From positions 868,001 through 932,000 of the forward strand of contig JALIRH010000118.1 in assembly GCA_023055505.1 (NCBI GenBank): DNA of 64,000 nt, read 5' to 3'. The notes below the pieces were generated by a model that had not been told where the DNA came from, did no database searches, and saw only the letters and a list, made by a program, of their open reading frames with translations. The translations under genes and the position numbers were made by a program. Source of the stretch: Callipepla californica brunnescens (Eukaryota; Chordata; Aves; Galliformes; Odontophoridae). Positions 12,521 to 24,700 of the stretch are shown here, in pieces (positions within the stretch are counted from its first letter, which is position 1; each line of letters begins with the position of its first letter).

Positions 12521-14839
12521 AAGAAAAAGCACAATTATTTCAGAATAAAAACAATTAATAATAATAAAAAAGATAAAATAGCAATGTTGTTTTTAAGAAC
12601 ACAGAAAGAATAAAAGGAAGTTTCAGCTAGGGAAATGCATTGGAAATGAGGAATTTCCATGAAGTTTGCTTTAAAAAAAAATAAAACCTTCAAGCTAAAA
12701 TACTACTAACACAGTCTGTGAAAACATACTGTCTTCAAAGTCCTAAAAGTGATGATCCAATAGTCTTGCTGACAGGGGAATTGTATGGCACACCAGTCAA
12801 ACAACTAGAACAGTAAATAGCTTCTGGGAATATGTTATTTCACTCTTTTAAACAAACTCATTTAAAACAAACACAATCTGAAGTCCTTAGGCATCTCCAA
12901 AAATACATCCTACTGTGAAAAAATCAGCAGTGAAAGGAAACCTATTGAAACTGAAAAGATATACACGATACAGAGAAAACAGTGACTCACACCTCTCCAT
13001 AGCACTAAAGATGAAGCTAAGTTAACTTTTTAAAAGGTTGAGAGGCATTTGTAATCAATCTAGATATTTAAATGAGTCTGAAACACTGAACCAAGCTATA
13101 GTAATGTTCCCAACTGGAGGTGTACTTGCTAAATAATTGTGGTTTCAAGCGCATCTCCAAACTTGACAATTTAATGGGTTCACAGTGATCTCTGTGCTTT
13201 GAAATTTCTAACAATGGCAAGCTGTCTTTATTTTTTCTCTTTTGAAATATGAGCCAGTTAGTGTGCAATAGTGTCAGATCATCATCGCTTTTATTGAGTG
13301 ACAGTTCTATTCCTGCGTCATTCAAATCAATGTAGCAAAGTTGACACAGGAGCTTGTTTCACTCGTAAACAGAAGGAGGCTAAGCAAAAACTTAGATAGG
13401 CTTTGCTTGCACTGACTTAAATTAAGCATAAATATTTAAATTTCATTTAAATATAAATAAACAAATATGTAAATATATGTAGCCACAACTGGAGCATTAG
13501 AGACCTGTGGAAGAACTGCTTACAGAAAATAAAAGGAAAACACTTGTAAACAGAAAAATCAGCAAGGTAAGAACAGGAAACTGGGAAAAAGCAGGAGGGA
13601 TGTGTACTAGATCTAGATTAAGCATGAAAGGAATCCACTGAAACTAGAGAACAACCCGGGCTCCAAAATGATATATGGGATGTCAAAGGCAGAGGAGATC
13701 ATCACCTTTTGTTCTGGGAGAGGAACATAAAACATCAAGGGTAAGAAAGCAATGATAGGGGAGAAAGATGACCACTTCATTTTGTGTTTTCCACTATGTC
13801 TGAACATCTTCCGCTAGTTCAAGTGAGACTTGCCACTATGTTTGTCCACTGATTTCTTTACCAGTGGACCTATGTAAACCTGTGCTTGTTCTTACTATCT
13901 TAGGCTATGCACAAATCATAACTGAAAAAATTGCAACAGACTCATGGTGACTTATCCCATACACACTCTATCCTTATGTCAGCATTTTAATTTATACCAC
14001 AATTGTTACTTAAACTCCATAGACTGAGTTACAAACAAGCAAAAATGCAGAGCACAAAAATGGCAGCTTTTTTTTTGAGAGATAATCACATCTTAGTCAT
14101 CAGTAAAATTCCATCTCCTTGTTATCATCTGCCTTACCTAAATAAATGCAGAAGATTATAATCAAATATATCATGGTAAATAAAAAGATTGGGGTAGAAG
14201 ATAAAGACATTTTGGTAAAAACATTGATTCATGAGGAAAACTTTAATTTTAATGGTGTTTATCCTGCCTGGAATTCTTTTATATTGTTTGGCCTAGAGGT
14301 AGGTATTTTGGTTGCTATTTAGCATTAGCATGTAACAGCTTGTTATGTTTCTAATGTGTAGGAACAACATGGAACTCCAGTGTATTTTCACCAGAATCAG
14401 TGGTGATATTTTCTTGGTTAACTCTCTTCTTTGATGTTCTGATGCATTTTATGATAGCTGGTGTGTAATTTTTTTATGGGAGTCATATGTCTTCCCTCAA
14501 CTTATAATCTCACACTTCTGCAGTGTTTAATCTGATTAATTTGAGTTTGGAAGAAATTGCTTGGGTGGAGTTTTCAGTACTCCTGGTTGTGAATTGGACT
14601 TATCTAAGGAGCAAGAACTTGTAATTAAGAATCTTTTTGCTTTAAATATATATTGATGAAAGTTAATTACAAAATGATGTAATAATTGGGAAGAAAATAT
14701 ACAGATTCTGCTAATTGCATGATTTGTTTCTTCCAAACAGAGAGAAGAACTGGAGAATAAGAGATGGAAAACTCATCTGAAATATTTTACTATATACACA
14801 TCCATCTTGAAGATGACAAGATTTGAATGAATTGGAATA
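12521..14839. other. Intergenic, no feature seen
   Basis: AT-rich. Several open frames of 60-85 codons lie on the minus strand (for example 13068-13325), but none resembles a known protein or is bounded by convincing splice sites. Confidence 0.55.
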
Positions 14840-14977
14840 ATGGCCAGGTGGATGGAGCCTGATTCTTATTGGTGATGACAGGCAACAGGCACAAATAACT
14901 AAGTACAATCTGAATATACGAAAAAAGTTCGTTAGTTTGAGAGTGACAGAGAACTGGAACAAGTTGCCCAGAGAGGT
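14840..14977 (+). mobile_element. CR1 LINE 3' region (sense), left part of an interrupted copy
   Basis: Contains 'ggccaggtggatggagcctg', 'gagtgacagagaactggaac' and 'gcccagagaggt', all sense CR1. The text breaks off at the LTR and resumes at 15311 at the matching point ('gttgtggagtctttcactgg'). Confidence 0.85.
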
Positions 14978-15310
14978 GGAGTTGTGGTTTAACCTAGCAG
15001 GCAGCACAGCCCACTCACTCCACCCTCCCTATGGGGAGAGATATTTGAAAAAGAACACAAAAAATAGAACTTGCAGGCTGGACCTGTTTAGGGCAGCTAT
15101 TCTGTCCCCTCCCAGTTTCTTGTGCAAGCTCAGTCCCCTTGGAGGCAGAACAGTAGGAGAAGCCGAGAAACTGAAATGTCCTTGGCTCTGTAGAGCGCTG
15201 CTCAGCAACTAAAACATTGATGTGCTATCAACACTGTTTTTCTCCTAAAGCCAGAACACAGCATCATACCAGAAGAAATATAGACTTCATCCTTACCTGT
15301 AATAAGGACA
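14978..15310 (-). mobile_element. Solo LTR (avian ERV family), internally deleted, inside CR1
   Basis: Starts in this view with 'gttgtggtttaacc' and ends with 'ggaca'. The block 'gcgctgctcagcaactaaaac', 'atcaacactgttttt' and 'acagcatcata' is shared with the LTR at 41362-41919, so both belong to one family. By position of the TATA-like and poly(A)-like parts in the longer copy, the LTR reads on the minus strand. This copy is about 330 bp and lacks the middle part present in the 558 bp copy. No internal retroviral sequence is present. Confidence 0.7.
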
Positions 15311-15455
15311 GTTGTGGAGTCTTTCACTGGAGATGATGAAAAACCACCTGGATGCTTTCCTATGCAATCTATTGTTGGGAACTTGCATTAGCTGTGGAGT
15401 GACTAGAAGATCAACAGTGTTCCCTTCCAACTCCTTCAATTCCGTGATTCTGTGT
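15311..15455 (+). mobile_element. CR1 LINE 3' end (sense), right part of the interrupted copy
   Basis: Resumes with 'gttgtggagtctttcactgg', passes 'cacctggatgctttcctatg' and ends with 'tccgtgattctgtg', the CR1 terminus. Confidence 0.85.
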
Positions 15456-17100
15456 ATTATGTACATTGAAATCCCTCTTGTCTTCTTGGAGATGGAAGAG
15501 TAAGTTTTGACAAACATACTTTGAAAACGTATCTGTCAAGTGGCTTCATAAATATATCTATCTGTTTTTTATAAGGGGAATGCCACACTGCATGTCTGGA
15601 TGATCTCTGAATTGTCTGCAAAGTGGATCCTATTACTTTTTTCTTGCTGTTTAAACTACATTTGTAACATGATTTATGTTACACAAATATCAGTGAAAAA
15701 CTTGTGGCAACAAAAGAGTGCAGGGCCAGTGTACAACACCGCTATGAAAACCAGCCCAGAATGCATTTTTTCTTGAAATTTATTTGTTATCTGTCTTGTA
15801 CAAGGATGTTTCTACCTTCCACTTGGTATTTAAGATTCTGTTTCTCTGTGATATCAAACATCACTTTAAGTCATATCTCAGTGGTCTAAGTAGCCAGTTA
15901 CATATTACTTAATGAAAGGGTAATTAGTTATGTGCTGAAGGAAAAACTAGACCAAATTTCCTGAAAGAGGAATTTTCCCTATTATTAAATAGATTAACTT
16001 CATTAAAGTAAAAAAGTACTGCTAACATATCCAAGCTGCTGTACTTAAAACTAAAAAATTATTCCATTTCAATATGCAATAAAACAAACAAGTATCTGTT
16101 ATACTCCTGTGAAAAGCCTGGATGATAATTTTAAGCGCAGTAGTGAAAATAATGAGAAACAACTGTCTCATTTTCAAGTCTTTAAATGTCAACAAACCCT
16201 TCAGTCCAAATGCTTGTCTTTTAACGGTCATTGCGTTAAAGTGGTGTGAGCATATACCTGAACTTATGTCACTAAGGATATTAGAGATCACTGTTATGGA
16301 GAGTACTTGAAATAATGACAGTTCAGGCCAATTTTAATCTGTAAAACTGAACATGTCTAGATTTTTTTTTACCATTTATTACCTACTTGTTATTAATGTA
16401 ATAACCATATGTACAAAATTTAGTCTTCAAGGCATATTTTAAACTGTCAGTGGGCATACAATACTGTGCTGGTGATTATTGAGGATTTAGACTACTTTTA
16501 ATCCTCAGTGATCAGCTTTTCCTTAGCCTGGCAATTTTTTATCACTTTGATGCCTCCTGAATCAAACACATTTTTGCCCATTCTCTGCTCAGATTGCCCA
16601 CATGCTTAAGTGAAGTGCACTGTGTTTGGTTACACCACTGCAGTGCAATGTTCACTGTTGCACATTGTAGTTGCCAGTTACCCTATTAATTATAATCCAG
16701 TTCATAAACTTAAAGATGCTGTCCTCATTTGGTGGCAAACAGAAGTATACGATTGATACCTGATATATATCACACTTAGTCCATGCTGGTTTTGCATGCC
16801 CTTATTTCATGGCGGTCTGTGCTTTTCTATTGAACATCACATTATGCCTTTTGAATTCTTCTCACAACTTCATCTCAGTATGGTAATATATCAGAAGCAA
16901 AACTTTTAATAAATCTTCCTGTGTGCTAGTCCAACTAATGAGTGCAGCTCACTGAAGAGAAAAATGTAGCAGAATTTCTATGGTGCTTTATAATAGATAT
17001 ATCAGCAGAATAAAGGTAGCCTTTTTCATTTTTTTTTTTCTTCTCTTTGAGGAAAGTAACTTTAACACAAATGTATTAAAAATCATAAAAGATACAAGAT
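15456..17100. other. Intergenic, no feature seen
   Basis: AT-rich sequence. Short open frames on both strands overlap one another near 16022-16310, as expected by chance. Confidence 0.55.
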
Positions 17101-17216
17101 AGGCCTGGACTCCTTCCTGTGCAACCTAGACCAGGGAGCCTGCTTTGGAAGGGGTGCTGGACTCGATGATCTCTAGAGGTCCCTTCCAACCCCTACGATT
17201 CGGTGATTCTGTGATA
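17101..17216 (+). mobile_element. CR1 LINE 3' end (sense)
   Basis: 'ggcctggactccttcctgtg', 'ctctagaggtcccttccaac' and the terminal 'gattcggtgattctgtgata' mark the last ~115 bp of a sense CR1 copy. Confidence 0.9.
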
Positions 17217-17514
17217 CTCAATTTTATTTCCTGATTTTCTATTTTGTTTATGATGTTTTATGATACAGAACTGTTTTCAGTGCAACACTACCGTTGCAAT
17301 TGCTTTAATTACTGTTCTAGTTATTCGACAGGCATACTTCCTATTAGCAAATGGCTAGCATGTGCTCATGAGAAGTTTTAGATCACACAAGTCAGTAGCT
17401 AGTAGGTTACCATTAGTAAATTAAATCAGTGATAGTTAAGTATCAGCTGCTACCTAAGGAATGTGAAAGCAGGTAGGATAACATGGCTAGTAATTAAACT
17501 GGAATCTCTGCTAG

Positions 17515-17860
17515 CCAGGGCCCAGTTCCATAGTATTTGAGTGTTTCATGAGGGCCAAGCCTGAGCATGGTAGATTCAACTACGAGTCAAGATCATCAAG
17601 TAAGTCCACAGTGATAAGTCAGACCTGAGGTCGAGCTGGGAAACTAATCCACTTACCAGGTTCAGGTCCAGTGATGGCAATCAGTAGCACATATCCCTGT
17701 AACCAGTGGCCAGGACTGAGTCAACAGGATCTACACCAGGCATGAGCATGACTGCAGCCTGACTGGAGAGTCCCACGAGGTATGCTGTGCAGGCATCTTA
17801 TGAGTACAGGGCACAATGGGGCCGTTAAGGCCTATGAAGGCAGCAAGGCGCTGACGCTGA
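17515..17860. other. GC-richer block of unknown origin
   Basis: About 345 bp near half G+C within sequence that is otherwise strongly AT-rich. It contains repeated short words (gtccagt, catgagcatgact) but no family that I can name, and no open frame. It could be an old LTR or a host regulatory island. Confidence 0.35.
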
Positions 17861-18030
17861 TTATAATCATACATTATTTAACCACTGTTAGACTGATTTT
17901 CTATCCAGCAGCACAACAATTTGACATAGCTTGGTAGAATTTAGTGCAGACAAACAAAACCTTCACTATTTTGTATTGAGCATAGAGTATCACTATGTCT
18001 TTAATATTCTGGAATTATCATTTCATTCAG

Positions 18031-18412
18031 TTATAGAATCATTAAGGTTGGAAAAGGCCACTAAGTCCAGTCCAAGCATCAACCTATTACCACCCTGCCT
18101 ACTAAACCGTGTCACCCAGTGCTACAGCAGTCTCATTCTTGAATACCTTCAGGGACAGCCTGTTTCAATACCTCACCCCTCTTTCTGTGAAGAAATTTTC
18201 CCTAATATTCAAACATAACCTCCTCTGGCACAATTTAAGGTCATCTCCCCTTGTCCTATCAATAGCCACCTGGGAGAAGAGGCCTACTCCGACCTTGCTA
18301 CAACCTCATTTCTGGCAGTTCTGAGAGCAACAAGGTCTACCCTGAGCATCCTCTCTTCCAGACTGAACAATCCCAATCTCTGCCACTCCTCGTAAGATCT
18401 GTGTTCCACATT
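18031..18412 (-). mobile_element. CR1 LINE 3' region (antisense)
   Basis: From 'tatagaatcattaaggttgg' through 'cagtgctacagcagtctcat', 'tcccttgtcctatcaatagc' and 'tccagactgaacaatcccaa'. Overlapping open frames at 17931-18324 come from this repeat. Confidence 0.9.
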
Positions 18413-21109
18413 TCTCCATATATCAAAAAAGTGTTACATTTAAAAGGTTTTATATGTTAAGATGAACTTATCTTTGTGAATCTTATCACAAAAAACTACA
18501 CCAAACCCAAAAGCACTGCATAAACATTTGGATCTTCTTACTATGTTGGGACATGAAAATATTAGGTAGGACTGCTTCTTAAATCAAATAAATTGGAAAT
18601 CCTTTCTTGCTCCATAAGGAAGGATACGTTAAAGACTGAGCATCAAATCATTACAAAGATTACTTGTAAATCTGGTTGTTCAATCTAAAAAAGAAAGTCA
18701 CAAAAAATCAGCTGTTTACCATGTTTAAAAGTCTAGGTATTTTCCCACTAGCATTCATGACATCAGAAAATACACACTACTGTCCTTTATACTGCACTGT
18801 CTACAAGGGCAGAATTTCAGATAGAAAGTCATGCAGCAGACAGCCAGCAACTGTTTGCAGCCTGTATTGTGAAATTCGGTTATTTTATAGGCTTACAAAA
18901 AAGCACTTTTTCACACAACTCAAGACCCTTTCCTGTACACCAATCAATCTATTGTAGGTACATATTAAGGCCCTGGCCTTGATACTACACAAGCAGAACT
19001 AAGACCGAAATGAATTAACCTGCTGAAGGTTATACAGCGCCGATGACAAAGGAGAGAATGAAGAAAGTATTAGTGAGAAATGAAACTCTGATTACAAATG
19101 AAATATGTGGAGTATGATATCCTAGAAATAAACAGAAAACACTACTCATTTGTTTCCTTACAGACCATGTTTTTTGTCTGGGAGGAATAATGGATGATAT
19201 GACACCTCTAGCAAAATCGGATTTAAATTCTGGAAGTCAGGAAATTCTACACCTGTCTAAAGTCAGAATTTGCTAGTATTTGAGTACAGAAAGAAAAGAT
19301 ACAGTCCAATTCTAGTTAAGTCCAATTGTTTTAATACATAAATGATATTAACGTCTTATTCCAACATCAGTCTACACTCACTCCCATTCTTTTTGACTTT
19401 ACACTGTCTTCATTCTGCTTGGTAATACAGTTTGATGAGAGGCCCATCTGCCTGTGGCATGGCAGGGAATCTTCTTCCTTATGGTTAAAGAACCATTAGA
19501 TGACTTGAACTCATAAATGTTGAAGAATAATACCTTAGAAAAAAATACTTCTAAAAAAAAATGTTCTTTCAGTCTTTTGGTAATTTAGCTTGTATTTCTC
19601 TGCCATACGATCATAATTTGACTACAAACACCTAGAATGGAACTATCTTTGAGTAAGTATAGATAATCGTATGAGCTATTTCATGATTTTCTCATTTATC
19701 TATGTAAATGTGTGCAAAGCTCTTCAAGCTTTGATATCTAATAACAAAATTGAAGGCCAGATCTAAGGCTTAGAAAGGATTCACTTCCCTTGGAATTATC
19801 AAACCTGGTCATTCTTTCCTCTTCAAAGGTCTCGTTCCAGAAGTTTACCCATTTCTGAATTCCAGCATCCTCTATACCAGTCTTTAGTCTACCAAGTGAT
19901 TTATCAGTGCTTACAGCTTTCCCTTTCAGCTGAATTCCAGGCTTTTTTCCAAGTCTTTAACAACAGCTACATGGTATAAGAATCCCAGATGATAGAAAGA
20001 AAGAAGCTTCTTCATGCTGCCCAACAGTCTCCTCAGAGCTCCCATTGTGTGCAACTTCCGATTCTGAGCAATCAGGTAGCTGCGTTTCTGTTTTCCACTA
20101 AGGATGTCGACTTTTCTTTGTCTCTCAAAGAACATCTCTCAGACTGAGGATTTTTGTCCAGCTACTGTTGCAGTCTTTCAGTTTGCTCTGAAGTCTGTCT
20201 GAACAGTCCTTTCTCCCTGCCACAGATGGAACTATTTTCCATGTTTTCTAAAAATAAAAAAATAAAAATAAAAAAAATCCATCAACAAATTCTATCCTGT
20301 GGTTTTATAGAAAGCATGGACAGAACTTTTTATAATGCATTTGCACAAGCAAAAATGTTAGTAGATTAAGCGGCAAACAGAACAATACTGTAGTGCTGTA
20401 AATAAGCATGCTTTTCTACTACACAATATAGCTTAATAAATCAGAACTGAGTACAGATAAATGATATCTAACTATAGTTGAATACTCATGTTATTTTGAC
20501 CTCTCTGAACTCCTACTTCCTACATCCAGTTGAGATGCCTGAAACAGGAGTTCGTGAATGCAAGTAAAGAATAAGCAACAGAGGATGAAAGTAATCATAA
20601 ACCTGTTAATGCCCATGATACAAATTCTTTATTTTGTATCAAAATTGTTTATTTTATTCACATGCTAAAAACTACACGATTACGTTGCATAAATCATTAC
20701 TATTGCTCTGGTGCAACCTGAAACATACTACCACAACAAATTTACATCACAGGCGTAAAAAAACTTAATATATCACATCCCTAAGAAGTTACTCATTGTA
20801 TTATGCAGTTACAGTTGAATGGTTCTTAGGCTTTTCTATCCTGATGAATTAAATTATTTATCCATTAAAATTAAACTATATCCCACTTTAAATTCAGTTT
20901 GGTTGACCTAGAGGTTAAATATGACCTGCTATCTGTTGGAGGGGCAACATAGCTGTGCACAAACAGTCCAAGTGGTTTCTGGAATGCGATGTTTCCTGAT
21001 GCAGTGATTAAGAAACAAAAATTGGCAGACACTCCAATGAACATTCTACATATAAACAAAGAAGAATAGGTAGTGTATGTGAAAGTCAGGGGCACCTTTG
21101 GATGCAGTG
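18413..21109. other. Intergenic, no gene seen; small A-rich repeat
   Basis: AT-rich sequence with a (TAAAA)n-like run at 20248-20278. Open frames up to 93 codons (18676-18957) show no recognisable domain. Confidence 0.55.
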
Positions 21110-21740
21110 AACATGAAATATTGGAGTTCAGCAACCAGCAAGGAGGGAGAAGACAAAAAACAGGACTACAGCCTTGGACTTCAGGAGAAAATACTTTGGC
21201 CTGTTCAGGAAAATCCTCGGAAAAATCCCGTGGAAGAGAATCTTCAGAAGAAAGAGCCCATGAGAGATGACTGATTCAAGGTTCTTTGGCTCATTTCCCA
21301 AGAATGGTCAATCTGAAAAGCAAGAAATCAAGCAATGGACAGGAGTGTGGATGAACACATTGCTCTTCACTAAACTCAGACAGGAAAGTGTACATGAGGT
21401 GAAAGTACACTCAAATGATTCAGGAGAAATATGAATATGCTGTTCAAACACAGGATTAGGAGAGTTCATCTGGAGCTGAATGTGGCAAGATACACAAAAG
21501 GCTTATGGAAGTATATCAGCAGTGGAAATGAAGACTAATGTATATGTAGACCTGCTGCTTAAAGGATCGAGGTACCTGGTGACAAGACATGGAAAAAGCT
21601 GATACACTTAATGTCTTCTTTGCCACTGGTAAAACCACCCTTCTGCAATCCCAGGACACTGAGACAAGGAAAAAAAAGGCTGGAGCAATGACAACTTACT
21701 CTCTGAGGAGGATCAAGATAGCAAGCTTCTGAAATTTCAT
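21110..21740 (+). mobile_element. CR1 LINE, ORF2 5'/middle part (sense)
   Basis: Contains 'cagccttggacttcaggaga', 'ctttggcctgttcaggaaaa', a block equivalent to 'gctgatacacttaatgtctt' and 'ctttgccactg', which lie in CR1 between the endonuclease and RT parts. There is no CR1 3' terminus, so this is an internal fragment, as is the piece at 49560-49940. Confidence 0.7.
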
Positions 21741-24700
21741 AGAGATCAGGAAAAGTAATATTTCCACTTCAACCAGCAGAGATTAGGGAAACAAAATACT
21801 GCACCAGTATGGTTAATTCGTGAAATAGCCATGATGCTATCATATTTCTTACTTGACACATACTACACTTTCAATTCTACAGAGTATTTCAATTTTTCAA
21901 AAAGAAATCTCCTCGACTCAGGAAAAAAGTCTATGGGAAAAAATTAGCTGGAACTACATTTTTTTATGCAGTGATCAGAAATCTTAGACATCAAGTAGTT
22001 CTAAGTATTCCCTTTTCCTAAAGGTGACATGGATCAACAGAAATGTCAGGGGCTTTATTCTCCTGCAGTCCTGTCTAATACTGACAATGTTCTTTTCCAA
22101 TTTCCTTTAAAATGGATTTGGGAAACATTTATTAGTTCTTCCTGAAGCGTTTGTAATTACTTTTTCTTTCCTATTCAGTACAATCCTGAAGGCTGTTTTG
22201 CGCAAACTATTTATTGTCATTCTGTGAAATGTACTTTGACAGTAGATATTAAGTCTCCAAATCAAAAAGTTGGATGTACTTTTTGATCCTAATCTATACA
22301 AACTACCACAACTGCTCTTGAATATCCCTGCAGATTAAACTGTACAAAATTAGTAACTGGAACTTATTACAGAGTTAATTTTTCTTATACTGCACTACAC
22401 AGTGGTTAAGGATAAGATTCTGGTAGCCTTAAGCTCCTTAGTCAATAACTCAGTCTTACTTTGGTAGTGCTGACTGGTTTTCTTGAGTGTGTCTACACTG
22501 GGTTCATGTTAGATCAGGAGGATGCTTTAGAAGTAATTATCTATCAATCACACTTAGCAATCAGTTCACATTCTGGAAATTACTGAGGACAAGAACTGGA
22601 TACTTTTTAGAAAAAAGATCAAATCAGAAAATGCTCACCAGGAGTAGGTGTATATCTAAGGCACTCTGTGCACCATTAGGCATCCTATCCGTGGTGCTAG
22701 ACTGCAGCCAATATAAAGTAAAATCCTGAAAATACTACTTATAATAAATTCATACTTCTTTTCTGTACAGATCTGCTCTTATCTTACTACACTCCTTGGT
22801 AATGTAAACATAATTATATTTGGTAACATAATGTTATTGTACAACTTGAACCACACCAACTTGAAACACAACTACAGCTGAAGCTCTATGGATGAGAAAC
22901 CTTAGGAAGCACTCAGATTTTATCAGCATTTTTCCAGTGTCTATATTAAAGGAAAAGTTGCAGTCCAAGAAGTTAATTTTGTGACTGTGTTTGCTTCAGT
23001 TTTGAGTTTTAATTATTATTATTTTGCTTCTTTTCACATCCATAGAAAACTACTAAGGATTTCAGAAAGATAGCTCATTTTTGAAATCAGTAACATCAAT
23101 TTCACATCAAATAATCATTTCACAATTCTCTTTTGGCTTCTAATCTGCCTTGTGAATATAAGAAAGGATTCTGCAAACAGTTACATTGTAAACATATTTC
23201 TTAGGAAAAGAGGCATTGCAAGAAATTTTCATCTTCAACTCCTGGGATCTTTTAATATCTCCACAAATGAGACTCATTTTCAGAGGAGACTTTTATCAAT
23301 GTACGATAACCACATAGAGCTGCCATTCAAAAGTTTACCACATATTATATTTGTTAAATACCACGGGTAATTTCAGAGTAGATAAATAGCTATCTTTTCT
23401 TATGATATCTACAGCCTTGTATTCCATTTAAGATCACATTCCATTTAACATTCACTTTTAAGTAAAGTTATTGTGCGAATTTATTTTGTGATTCCATCTA
23501 AGGTTATTCCAAATATAAAAAAGAAATACTGCTAATAGATATTGAGTACTAATTTCTTTCTTTATCAAGATGATAAACTTGGAAACAAGTAATTACTTCA
23601 TAATTGTGTTGGGCAATTGTATCCTGAAAAGTAAAATCACACAGACTGAATGAAAATGAAAGAAAGAGGAAGCTTCTGAGGATCAGAAGAGCCTGAAAGA
23701 TTATTTTACTATTTTGAATCTCTTAAAAAATGACAACTGCCTTCAAAATACTAGTGAAAATGATGAAACAAGCTGGAGAATCAAAATCTGAGCTGCTTCT
23801 GAAATTCAACTTGAAAACATGATGCTGATCTTTTAGAAGTGATGCTGACTCAGAATTATTAAACTAGGAATAAAACAAACAAAAATATTCAACAACGTTC
23901 AGCTGTTGGGTTCTTTAGATACAACATATATGTTCTTGAGCAGTAATGTAAAGAAATATTCCAGCGTCTCTATTAGTACCCTTTTGTCTGTTCTTACCTA
24001 ATGACTCAGGCAATTTTGCAACACACCAACTGAAGGAAGGGCAGGTTATTAATAGATGATTTTATTTGTAAGACTATAAACTACATGTAGCTAAAAAAAA
24101 GAATGAAAACAAGTGATGTTTCAAAGGTTTGTTGCCGCCTTCTTTCTACCTAGAAGGAGACTGGAAGAACAAACAAGACAAGAAAGCCTGGTTGTTCTCT
24201 GATTTGCCCTATTTTTCGTTGCTTATTTTTGCAGTTCTCAAGTACTTCCATGGAAATGTTATTCTTTCTTTAAAAGCTGTTTTTAATAGGGACATCTCAC
24301 ACAGCCATCACCAAAAATCACCTGCACAATTTTTGAAAGACTTCAGTGACTGGGAGCTTATCAGTCTCTTAAGGAAGGTCTTGCAGTGCAGTAGTTTTAT
24401 CTATAGGCCTATCTATATTTAAAATGCTCCTTTGATTTTAATATCTTTTGAAATTAAAGAAAAACACAATATGGAACATGTCTCCAGTATCAGCATCTAC
24501 AATGCTACTTAGTTATATACAGACTGCTGGATACTTTTGACGTGATTTTTGAGTTAGGAAATTGAGGATGATTTTTATACATCCAAAAAACAAACAAACA
24601 AACAAAAACTTCATTCCATATATCATAAAACAATAAAAGGAAGTATTTTCAATCACTTAGTTTCATTACCTTCATTTTACGTCTCAATTCTTTTTAAAAT

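Noticed and set aside
13068..13325. 85-codon minus-strand frame with mixed composition, considered as an exon
   Set aside because: No recognisable domain and no convincing acceptor/donor pair; cannot be supported from sequence alone.
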